Below are positions 20,807 to 30,240 of a DNA stretch of 64,000 bases, one piece after another. The stretch is from assembly GCA_023935145.1 (NCBI GenBank), contig CM043704.1, forward strand, positions 101,083,373 through 101,147,372. The letters run 5' to 3'. Source of the DNA: Bretschneidera sinensis (lineage: Eukaryota > Streptophyta > Magnoliopsida > Brassicales > Akaniaceae). Made by a program: the position numbers and the translations under genes. The notes under the pieces are model-generated. The model saw only the letters and a list, made by a program, of their open reading frames with translations. It was not told the DNA's origin and ran no database searches. Every line of letters starts with the position of its first letter. Within the stretch, counting starts at the first letter, position 1.

Positions 20807-21158
20807 CTGCCAAAGTTTTTCAGAACGGTTCGTACTTTTTAGGTATACTTTAAAATCCTATGATGGAATGATGTGTGCTTAGTGACATGAAGAAATGGAT
20901 TTAGACAAACATTAGCCGCTAAATAGCGTGTCTTATGTTAAGTAGTGTTGATGAAAAAACTCTTTCAACCAAGTGTGGCAGGAGTTCCAGTAATATATTA
21001 AGGTTTATTTTCCCCTCACAGGTGTAAGAAGATTTTTGACAAAATTCTTCCGAGATATAATGAAACTTTGTTATTGTTTTGCATTTTACACTTCTAAAAA
21101 ACAACCTACATCAACTTTTATGAGTTTATAAATGAAAAATACTTGTATTATGGAAATT
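20807..21158. other. Spacer beyond the TBL pseudogene
   Basis: No TBL exons are found upstream of 20806. The 21000-21120 part is a diverged copy of 34750-34890. Nothing else is supported. Confidence 0.6.
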
Positions 21159-22140
21159 TTCAGAACTTCTAAACATAAGAAGATCAATGTTGTTGGAGAG
21201 AAGAAAAAGAAAAGAGATTATTCAAATCTGTAAATTATAACAATTTAAACATCTTTTATATAGTGTTTAATTAGTGTATTTCCATTAGAGACACATTGGT
21301 TCAATATAAATTGATTTAAACTGAAATAACTGAGTATTTCTTCTCAAAAGGCACTTCATTTTACGAGCAACTGTCATTTAATGCTTCCAAAATTCAAAAT
21401 TTAAAACATTCAGTGGACTGAACAAGTAACAGAGAGTTTTTGCTTTCCATTCAATCAACTGAATCAGTTCATTCAGAAGACTGATCAATTATTCAATCAA
21501 CTAAATGATTCACAGAAAGCCTCTTCCTCCCGTCGACTCGACTGATTTATTCAGTCGATTGTATCAACTCTCATGAGTCAAAACTCAATTTTTATTTTTC
21601 TTTTCTCATTTCTTTTGATTTTTTTTTAAACATTTCAAACTTAAAACCAATTTTATTTTGAAAATCATCAACAGTTCCTTCAAAAAACACATAAGTATGC
21701 ACCAAAGTTATTTTTTTTTTCATTTAACAGTAAAAAGTTATAGTAAAAAACAATTTGCAGAATTTCTAAATATAAGAAGATCAGTGTTGTTGGAGAGGTA
21801 AACAAGAAAAGAGATTATTCAAATCTGTAAATTATGACAGTTTAAACATCCTTTATATAGTGTTTAATTAGTGTCTTTCCATTAGAGACACATTGGTTCA
21901 ATATAAATTGATTTAAACTGAAATAACTGAGTATTTCTTCTAAAAAGCACTTTATTTTACGAGTAACTGTTATTTAATGTTTCCAAAATTCAAATTTTTC
22001 GAACATTCAGTGGACTGAACAAGTAACAAAGAGTTTCTGCTTTCCATTCAGTCACTGAATCAGTTCATTCAGTAGACTGAATCAATTATTCAATCAAATT
22101 GAATGAGTTACAGAAAATTTTTTCATCCAGTCGACTCGAA
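21159..22140. repeat. Tandem pair of an interspersed repeat rich in TTCAGTNGACTGAA-like motifs
   Basis: Two copies about 593 bases apart (21159-21590 and 21753-22140) share the segment GTGTTTAATTAGTGTNTTTCC and the palindromic series CATTCAGTGGACTGAA / CAGTTCATTCAG. A third copy lies at 34911-35340, and the pair recurs in unit 2. Probably fragments of a retrotransposon LTR or other mobile DNA; the class is not determined. Confidence 0.7.
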
Positions 22141-22149
22141 AGCATTTCC

Positions 22150-23040
22150 TTCAATTTTTTAAATGCTCCTATAAATGTGGTCATAAATCATTTTAATGGT
22201 TAATTTATTCACTATAATATCTTGAAAAAGATTCAGATCATCATTATCATAATAAAAAATCAAATTACATGATATTTCTTTCAAATTTATAGAAATAACA
22301 TTAATTTATCAAACTTTTTTAAAATTCACGACTCACTTCAAAACATCAATTTTAACTATCAAACAGTTTCAAAATGATTTTTTTGAAGAATCAAAATTTT
22401 AATTGGATATTACTTTTCACGATAAACAACATAATCTTAATGTTAAAATATCTCTAAATGATTATGATAAATTTAATAATTCTATTTATCAATTATTTAT
22501 CTTAAAATTGTTTATAGCACAAATTTTTAGGTTATTTGAATTACATACATTTTAGACATGTGTTCAATAAATCCTTACATTTAGCTCTGTGTTTCAAAGT
22601 CACCTTTACATTTTAGACATGTGTTCAATAAATCCTTTTAGTGATAAATCGGACGAAATTGATACCAACGCACACAAAAATATTACTATTAAACAAGGAA
22701 AAAAATTTGTCAATATTTTTTTGTGCACTGGTATCAATTTTGGTCAAGATTTTTGTCTATGATGGCATCAATTTCGTCAGAATTATCACTAAAAAAGTTT
22801 ATTGGATACATGCTTAAAATGTAAGGGGTAAATTGATTGTTTTTAACATGCAAGTGGGACATTGAAGCACAAAGCAAAATATAAAGATGTTTGATGATAA
22901 TAACCTCTAATTTTAATTAATTTTTTAGTAATCATATTTATAACCAACATGACTTGAATACTCATTTTTTTGTTTGATTGTGATGATGATAATTGTGATT
23001 GAATCTAAAGTTGTGTGGATTATTTTTTTAAGCTATTGAT
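22150..23040 (+). pseudogene. HD-Zip relic: upstream DNA plus intron pieces, left of the Copia insertion
   Basis: 22150-22550 matches the HD-Zip upstream repeat. After the foldback element at 22583-22875, 22900-23040 matches the end of intron 1 and then intron 2 of copy 1 (TTGTGTGGATTAT near 23013), with exon 2 deleted. The rest of this copy resumes after the Copia at 29841. No coding exon survives on this side. Confidence 0.7.
22583..22875. mobile_element. Foldback (MITE-like) element, about 290 bp
   Basis: The two ends are imperfect inverted repeats of more than 90 bases. The left arm (GCTCTGTGTTTCAAAGTCAC, then ACGAAATTGATACC) matches the reverse complement of the right arm ending CATTGAAGCACAAAGC. 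The whole could fold into one long hairpin. Related copies are at 41039-41332 and 52500-52792. A non-autonomous DNA transposon is the likely origin; a target duplication is not clear. Confidence 0.65.
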
Positions 23041-23045
23041 TATTA

Positions 23046-23227
23046 CATCAACTTTACTTTCATTGTAATCACGGTATATCATTTTCAGAGATATTATATA
23101 CATATATAGAAAGATTTGATATGCTATTCTTGGCTATACAGATCTTAGGCCTAGAATCATGCTTGACAGTTATGAATATTCTCATAATCTATCTGATTTA
23201 ATTCTTAATTGACAACTCACACCAACA
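23046..23227 (-). repeat. 3' LTR of the old Copia (unit 1)
   Basis: 182 bp, ending in CACCAACA on the plus strand. The other end reads CATCAAC instead of the expected TGTCAAC, so the terminal CA of the coding-strand LTR is mutated. The polypurine tract lies next to it at 23228-23242. Confidence 0.88.
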
Positions 23228-23468
23228 CTCCCACTCAATTGGAAGCATCCAAATCTTCAATGCGCAACTTGTCTAGTGAGTTATAGAAATCCTTGCTTGA
23301 TACAGCTTTTGTAAGAATATCTGCCAGTTGGTCTTCGGACTTTACGAATGGAAACCTAATTATTTTAGCTTCAAGATTTTCTTTAATAAAATGTCTGTCA
23401 ATCTCCACATGTTTAGTGCGATCATGCTGGATAGGATTGTGAGCAATAGTGATAGTTGCATTGTTATC

Positions 23469-23798
23469 TCATAACAGATCCATCTCGGAGGTAGGAGCAA
23501 ATTCAATTTCTGTTAAAAGTCTTCTGAGCCATAGAAGTTCACAAATTCCTTTAGCCATTCCACGGAATTCTGCTTCAGCACTTGACAATGCCACCACCTT
23601 TTGTTTCTTACTTCTCCATATAACAAGCTTCCCCCTAACAAATATGAAGTATCCTGAGGTGGATCTTCTGTTTGTGGTGTCCCCCGCCCAATCGACGTCT
23701 GTATAACCATTAACTCTGAGATGGTTATTTTTTGAAAACATGAGGTCTTTTCCTGGAGAAGATTTTAAGTATCGTAAAATCAGGATCACTGCATCCAT
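23469..23798 (-). pseudogene. Copia RNase H fragment
   Basis: The reading frame contains the Copia RNase H signatures YTDVDWAGD, RRSTSGY, WRSKKQ and LSSAEAEFR. It ends at a TGA where the family has a cysteine codon before DN, so the domain is cut. In a functional element this domain degrades the RNA of the RNA-DNA hybrid. It is not functional here. Confidence 0.85.
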
Positions 23799-24159
23799 AT
23801 GATTCTTACTAGGTTAGTGCATAAATTAACTTACTACACTCACTGCTTAAGCAATATCATGACGGGTATGTGAGAGGTAAATAAGTTTCCCAACTAACCT
23901 CTGGTATCTTCCTTTGTCTGCTGGCACTTTGCTTGGATATTCTCCGAGCTTGTGATTCTGAACAATTGGAGTGTCCGCTGGCTTGTAATCCAACATTCCA
24001 ACTTCACATAGTAGATCCAATATATATTTTTGCTGGGAAAGAAATATATTTTGCTTTGATCTTAGCCACCTTTATTCCCAGGAAATATTTAAGTCTTCCC
24101 AGATTTTTCATCTCAAATTCGATTGCCAATTGTTTTTAAAGCTTAGCAATTTCCGTTGT

Positions 24160-24790
24160 ATCATCACCTGTGATGATCATATCATCGACATATATAATTA
24201 AAGTTGTTACCTTGCCCCGTCGGTGCTTTAGAAATAATGTATGGTCTGAATTACTTTGGCAAAAACCATATTTTTTTCATTGCTTGATTGAACCGCCCAA
24301 ACCATGCTCGAGGTGATTGTTTCAGTCTATACAGTGCTCGCTGCAATTTGCACACAACTTCAGTTTTTGAAAATGTTGTATAGCCTGGAGGGGTATCCAT
24401 GTATACTTCCTCTTCAAGGTCGCTATGGAGAAATGCATTCTTTACATCTAACTGATGTAATGGCCAATCCAGATTGGCTGCGAGAGGTAGCAAAACTCTA
24501 ACTGTATTTAGTTTAGCTACCGATGAAAAGGTTTCTTGGTAATCTACACCATATGTCTGAGTGTATCCTTTTACAACTAGCTTCACCTTGTATCGTTCTA
24601 TAGATCCATTTGCCTTGTGTTTAACAGAGAAGACCCCCCTACACCCGATTGTTTTCTTCCCTTGAGGTAGTGGAACCAAGGTCCTTGTTTGATTCTTTAG
24701 TAGTGCCCCCGTTTCTTCCTCTATTGATTTAGTCCACTTGGAATCCATTAATGCTTCATGAACTGTAGTAGGAATATGACATGAAAACAA
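24160..24790 (-). pseudogene. Copia reverse transcriptase fragment
   Basis: From right to left the frame encodes GVDYQETFSSVAKL, the catalytic segment QLDVKNAFLHSDLEEEVYM and LYRLKQSPRAWF. It then stops at 24251, while the YVDD active-site motif continues in another frame near 24180-24200. The frameshift separates the catalytic parts, so the enzyme is dead. Confidence 0.88.
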
Positions 24791-25022
24791 CTCATGCGAA
24801 AATGTCTTGAGAGGCTCATGTAGCTTTTCGGTGGAGATATAGTTGGAAATTGGATACCTTGATCTTCTTTCCTCATTGTTTGGAGAATATCTGTTTGATG
24901 GCTTGCCTCAGTTATAATTGAAAGTAAGTTATACCCAGCAAAAGTATCTATATCATTTATAAATGAGGGTGTGCTGATATTACTTACCTCAGAAATATTC
25001 TCAAGAGATGGACCTGCAGGTA

Positions 25023-25475
25023 CTAAGGGATGGGGGGATTCTGGTTCTTCTCCTGATGATGTAGGCTTAGTTTTCGGAGGCCCTCTAGTTTAAGAGGATA
25101 TGCCTTGTCCCGAGATGTATCTGTTGATTCCTCACCAATTACAGGTGTGTCATTCTGATCTTCAAGCCATTCAAAGGTTAACCACTTCAACTCTTCATCT
25201 AGTGTCTCCCCCCAAAGAGAAGAAGTGGATACCGAGGAAGCGTAAAATAGTGCAGACTCCAGAAATGTGACATCCATAGTCACATAAGTACGCTGAGTAG
25301 TAGAATAATAGCAGTAGTAGCCTTTTTGATGTGCATCATAGCCCAAGAATAGGCACTGAAGAGCACATGGATTAAGTTTGGTACATTGGTTCTTAGGCAG
25401 GTGTACATACATCACACATCCAAATATGCGAGGAGGAAACATAAAGGTTGTAGATATAGAAATCGAGGGTGATAG
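25023..25475 (-). pseudogene. Copia integrase C-terminal / linker fragment
   Basis: Encodes PPRIFGCVMYVHLP and CLFLGYDAHQKGYYCY, typical of the region after the Copia integrase core. A frame change separates it from the core piece on the other side of the nested insertion. Confidence 0.8.
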
Positions 25476-25625
25476 GGATAGTAATTTTAGTACCTATATT
25501 TGTAAAGTAAAGGTAAATAAATAATTTAATAAATATGTCATGGATTTAAAATAATATATATATGAGAACGAACTAATTTTTTATATAAAACAATTCTTTT
25601 GAAAAAACAAATGTGGCAACAGGTG

Positions 25626-25678
25626 TTGCCAAAAGAAAATGCAATGCTGTATGTAAGACAGCATTGCATTTCGTGGCA
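25626..25678. repeat. Perfect 14-bp-arm hairpin inside the nested insertion
   Basis: AAATGCAATGCTGT (25637-25650) pairs exactly with ACAGCATTGCATTT (25658-25671) across a 7-base loop. TTGCC/GGCAA outside extends the stem with a small bulge. The copy at 55543-55595 is identical in both arms. Confidence 0.85.
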
Positions 25679-25721
25679 AAAATTTAGGGGGGGGGGAGTT
25701 GCTGACTAAGGAAGTTTTATA

Positions 25722-25755
<34 letters not shown>

Positions 25756-26545
25756 GAGTTTATTTTACTTATTTCTTACCAAATCCTATTTGGTTTTCTT
25801 CCTTCTACAATTCAAGCCACTCTATTTCTCTAAACACTTGGGGACTGAAAGAAAGATTGAAATAGTAAAATTTTGAAGGGGTTTACGGGAGAATTTTATA
25901 GAGAGTCGGGAAACTCTTAGAAAAACATAAGGTAATAACGTAAAGTTTATTTTTGAAATTTAGCATACATGAAATTTTTATATGAGAATTTTCAAAGGGT
26001 GTGAATTATGTAAGAATTGAAGAATAAATTAGAAATTTAATATAAATATTATGTCAGGTGTTGACGGTCAACAATCGGAGAAAATTACTGAAAGGAGTAG
26101 GAAAGGCAAGGAGGTGATCCACAGGTAGCTCTAAGTACTACGTGGTGAGTTAGATTTACTTTAAGTAATCAAGATAAATATGAAATATATAGTAATAATC
26201 TTAGAATAAATTATTAACTTATGATTCGATGATAGATGAAAAATTGGTTGATAGGTATGATAAGAATAAGTGATGTGTAGAGAATTATTATATGAGAAAT
26301 AATATTATTGGAATAATGAGTCGATTTAATAATAAATGTGATAAACGAAATTCTTGACGAGCTATGGTTGATGATTTGATATGATTTATGAGGAGAAAAA
26401 TTTAGTGAAAATTTTCAAATAATAATTTGAGAATAATCAGGATATCTAATTTAAATATTTGAATACATGCTTGTTTCTATATTATTGTTCATATGCATAT
26501 TTCATGTCATTATTCGTATGCATATATATATGGAAATAAAATAAC

Positions 26546-26640
26546 CGGGAGGGCAACCGGTCTAAATGAAAATAAAAGAATGGGGAAGGCAACCGGTCTG
26601 AATGAGAATAAAAGAACCGGGAAAGCAGTCAATTTAAGAT
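26546..26640 (+). repeat. 36-bp tandem repeat, about three units
   Basis: Units begin AACCGGGAGGGCAACCGGTC and are spaced 36 bases apart, the third being diverged. Each contains a CCGGT motif. The copy at about 56463-56560 differs by one base in the third unit. Confidence 0.8.
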
Positions 26641-27427
26641 AAACATGTCGACATGTGGGAAGATGTTCCCAATAATAATAACATTTAAAATCATGCATTG
26701 CATTTGCTTAAATATTAATTGTTATTACTTGAGATGCTAAAAGTGCTATTCATAATTTTAAATTTATTGATAGATGAATGAGTCACACAGAGAGACAATT
26801 ATCCTGAGAAGAAATATGGAAATATGAAATGATGAGAATTATCTGGGTGACTGATTATATGCTGTGAACCTCATAATGAGGTAATTATCAGATAGAATTG
26901 ATAATCTCAAGATGATGATTAACTATATTAGAAGAAGAGATTTATAAAGGATGAAGATTTGATATGAGTAGTGATAATAGAATGTTATTATCAAAATATA
27001 TGAGATATAGAAGAATAAATATTTGAAGACTAATTATACAAATTGAATACTTCTAGTAAGTTTAATTCACTGAGCTTGTGAAGCTCACTCCTCATTGTAC
27101 AATGATTTCAAGTAGCATGCAGAACAGATTGTTTGGTGAGTTGAGATTCAAACGAAGTCATTATCTATAAGCCACGTGATTCACATCCTCAGACTAATGA
27201 GAAAATAAAATAAAAATTTATTTGTAATTATTCATGCATATTATGTTGTATAAAATGTTTAAGTTGAGATCTGAATAATGTATCTCCCCTATTAAGGGTT
27301 GAGGATTGATGTAAATAATTGCAGTTGATATATTTTTATTGTTGTATGTATGTGTCGTGCTGAGATTTTCAAAATGTGACAACATCGTCTCGGGGATGAC
27401 AAACCCGGGATGAGTCGTTATAGTAAT

Positions 27428-28470
27428 AGGGTGGGTTTGAAAATTTAAGATTTTGGAAGAAAGGTAGTTGATCAAATGGACAACAGTGGTAACAGCATTG
27501 GACCAATGTCGTGTAGGAACATGGCACCAAGGAGGAGAGCCCAAGCAGTCTCATGAATATGTTGATTTTTCTGTTCAGCTACCCTATTTTGTTGTGGGTT
27601 CTGGGGACATGAGGTCTCGTGTATAAGGCCATGTTGTTGAAAATAGGAATGAAAGTGGTGATTAACATATTCGCCACCATTGTCCGAATGGAGAATCCGG
27701 ATTTGAGCGAAAAACTAGGTCTGAATCATAGCATGAATGACTGAAAGACTCTAAATACTTCATCCTTATGTTTCAACAAATATAACCAGGTCATGCGGGT
27801 GTAGTCATCAACAAATATCACAAATCAACGTACATCAAAACAATAGATACGAGAGATGGTCCCCATACAACAGAATGAATTAAAGCAAAAGGAGTATCAC
27901 TTTTATTCATGCTTAACGAATAAGTAGCCCTATGACTTTTGGCTAAAACGCATGTATCACAGTTAAATTCAGAGGTCTCCACATTGGAAAATAAATGCAG
28001 AAACAAATGCCTTAGATACCCGAATGATGGATGTCCCAAACTATAATGCCACATCCAAATCTGTTGAGGCTTGGAACTAGGCGAAGAAGACACATGATGC
28101 GCTCGACCCAAACTGAATTCTTCAATGTAGTACAATCCCCTCTTCTTAGTACCATGCCCAATTATCTCCTTGGTGATAATATCCTGAATAAGAAAGAAAT
28201 CAAAAAACATTAGCACCACACAATTGAGCTCTGTAGTAATTTGGCTTATAGACAGTAACTTGTGAGACAAAGAGGGAACAAGAAAAGTATTAGATAAATG
28301 AAGGGAGGGTGATAGGGTCACAGAGCCGACTCTTGTGACCGGTGAGACCATCCTATTGGCATTCGCAATGCTGGTGCGCCTTGGAGATGAATGGTGAGAA
28401 AGATTTACGGTGTCAAAAGTCATATGGTCCGTGGCCCCAGAGTCAAGAAGCCAATCACCATGGTCAACAT
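27428..28470 (-). pseudogene. Copia protease and integrase remnants
   Basis: On the minus strand the protease motif LLDSGATDHM (~28430-28465) runs into a frame that includes the GAG-pre-integrase zinc-binding segment WHYSLGHPSF-like (WMWHYSLGHPSF) and CDTCVLAKSHR. The integrase core then breaks down through stops before 27820. The last core piece, HLINYLSSKILNFQTHP, adjoins the nested insertion. Confidence 0.85.
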
Positions 28471-28585
28471 CATGGCTATCACTAAGTAGGGCGTGACAGA
28501 GATTACCTTGATCACCAGAGAGGCAGTGGGTGAAATTAGAGAGATATGAGGTTTAGCTGCCGCTATAGCAGCCTTGCCCGTGCCT

Positions 28586-29575
28586 TCAGCCATACCAGCA
28601 GTATCCCATTTTTTTTCCTGTTTGGAGTTCATACCACCAATTAGCGTAACCATGCAACTGAAAAAAGTTTTCACGTGTATGCTTCATATTGCCACAATGA
28701 GAGCATTTGAGACTATCAGATGAGGAACGGGCTTTAGAGGTAGATTTCCCAGTATACTGAGGAGCTGGTCTAGAGAACCCAAGCTTGAGACCTCTCGAAG
28801 CAAGCACTGCTCTTGGCGATGGTTCATGGTCACCGACGTTCATCACTGCCTGACGAAGGGCCTCCCTGTGGACATGAGCATAAGCTTGCTCCACGGTAGG
28901 AAATGGGTGCAGTTGCAACACGTCACTGTGAATATTGTCCAACTTGTCGTCGAGACCATCCAAGAAGACATAAACCCTATCTTCTTGAACGAGATTATTA
29001 TATCGTTGAATATCAGCAGGGTACTCCGTTGGATTTGGATGTCGAAAGTCGATCTCACGTCAAAGACCTTGCAAGCCGATGTAGCATTTTTCCAGAGAGC
29101 CACCTGCTTGGCGGAGACGTGAGACACAACGCCGGAGATCATAGACTTGGGAGGTGTCGCTACGATCAAAATAGGCGGTGTCAGCAGAGTCCCAAACCAG
29201 TTTGGCCATGGGAAAGCAAATAAAATTGTTGATTAATGCTAGATCCATGGAGTTGATCAGCCAACCTTTGACAATGGTGTTGGCAGTGCGTCATTTTCAG
29301 AGGGACGGGTCGGTCTGAGATGGTGGGGTCAGTTCGCCATTGATGTAGTCCAACTTATCTTTGCCGAAGATGTACATCTCGACAACTAGGGACCATAATG
29401 CATAGTTGGAACCATCCAACTTGATGCCAATCGTTAGAGCCGCAGGTTCAGAAGTCACAGTTGGAGCTTGAGCTTTGAACAGAGCTTCGACCATTGTGGC
29501 GATGAATAATTCAGAGAGGGTCGTATGGTTTGTGGAAGATTCATCCGCTTGGATTGGGGTTTCTGTGGCTGCCAT
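28586..29575 (-). pseudogene. Copia gag remnant
   Basis: Starts MAATETPIQADESS at 29575. It contains KLDGSNYALWSLVVEMYI (the gag N-terminal fold), then FLDGLDDKLDNI and a zinc knuckle CSHCGNMKHTRENF in which the last cysteine is replaced by F. Stops after TDPSL and LQGL interrupt the frame. Capsid function is lost. Confidence 0.87.
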
Positions 29576-29646
29576 AGGAGAAGATGGTGGGTGGAAGGAG
29601 GCTAGAAGCTATTCATGGACGAGTACAGAGAGCTAGATCGTGAGAG

Positions 29647-29658
29647 GCTCTGATACCA
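29647..29658 (-). promoter_or_regulatory. Copia primer binding site (initiator Met-tRNA type)
   Basis: The minus strand reads TGGTATCAGAGC directly after the 5' LTR, the standard plant Copia primer site complementary to the 3' end of initiator methionine tRNA. It is unchanged in unit 2 at 59567-59578. Confidence 0.93.
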
Positions 29659-29840
29659 TGTCAGCGTTGGTTTCATTGTATTCACGGTATATCATTTTCA
29701 GAGATATTGTATACATATATAGAGAGATTTGATATGCTATTCTTGGCTATATAGATCTTACGGATAGAATCATGCTTGATAGTTATAAATATTCCTATAA
29801 TCTCTCTTATTTGATTCTTAATTGACAACTCACGCCAACA
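29659..29840 (-). repeat. 5' LTR of the old Copia (unit 1)
   Basis: 182 bp, from TGTCAGCG to CGCCAACA on the plus strand, with proper TG..CA ends. It is followed by the target duplication TATTA. Confidence 0.9.
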
Positions 29841-30240
29841 TATTACTTATTAATGAATTAGTATCGCTTCACTAAAATTAATTCTCAATTTTTTTCTTCA
29901 AAATTTTACATCTGTATCCATTCTTTTCTTTTTTCTTTTCTTAGGGGACAAAATATTGGTATATAATGTACGTATATTGATATTGTTGCAGGGCAAAATT
30001 GAAGCAAACAGAGGTAGATTGTGAACTCTTGTGAAAGGTTAACTGATGAGAACAAAAGATTAGATAGAGAATTGCAAGAATTGTGATCTTCACCATTACA
30101 TACTCTATCCCCAAAGGCAGCGACTCTTGCAATGTGTCCATCGTGTGAGAATGGTAGGAGGTAATGAAGGGAAAAAGTGAAGGGAAAATTGCAAGCAGCA
30201 ATTTGGCAATTTTTCAATGGCGATGTTTGGAGTTAGATTT
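29841..30240 (+). pseudogene. HD-Zip relic, right of the Copia: intron 2 end and exon 3
   Basis: Continues the relic copy interrupted at 23045. The exon 3 homologue begins at 29992 after a TTGCAG acceptor and encodes [13 protein letters not shown], then an immediate TGA where about 18 bases are missing compared with copy 1. The CPxCE segment has decayed. Without exons 1 and 2 this cannot make an HD-Zip protein. Confidence 0.8.

Larger units (their letters stand above)
25486..27419. mobile_element. Nested 1.93-kb insertion in the old Copia integrase region
   Basis: Copia sequence is interrupted between ATAGTAAT at 25478-25485 and an identical ATAGTAAT at 27420-27427. Joining the two sides gives continuous Copia text, so the direct repeat is a target duplication. 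The insert has no long reading frame. It holds a poly-G run (25687-25696), a GT/TA microsatellite (~25720-25752), a 14-bp-arm hairpin and a 36-bp tandem repeat. If only GTAAT is the target duplication, the insert could be a solo LTR of a Gypsy element whose end TATAACGACTC resembles a mutated TGTAACGAC-type LTR start. An 8-bp duplication would instead favour a hAT-type transposon. Confidence 0.75.
23046..29840 (-). mobile_element. Old Ty1/Copia retrotransposon, unit 1 copy, defective
   Basis: It has two 182-bp LTRs (23046-23227 and 29659-29840) flanked by the 5-bp target duplication TATTA (23041-23045 and 29841-29845). Read on the minus strand the order is 5' LTR, primer site, gag, protease, integrase, reverse transcriptase, RNase H, polypurine tract, 3' LTR. 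The order IN before RT defines Copia. The LTRs differ at about 20 positions, so the insertion is old. Multiple stops and frameshifts break every domain, and a 1.9-kb insertion splits the integrase. It sits in intron 2 of a relic HD-Zip copy. Confidence 0.92.

Noticed and set aside
26546..26640. CRISPR-like array (three 36-bp units)
   Set aside because: The units are contiguous without unique spacers and lie in a plant repeat; this is a simple tandem repeat.
26510..26698. Minus-strand frame with a 12-residue repeat in the nested insertion
   Set aside because: It is a translation of the 36-bp DNA repeat; no start context or family support.
28823..29223. Plus-strand open frames over the Copia gag region (e.g. 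28903-29223)
   Set aside because: Antisense shadows of the gag sequence; the minus-strand frame has the recognisable domains.
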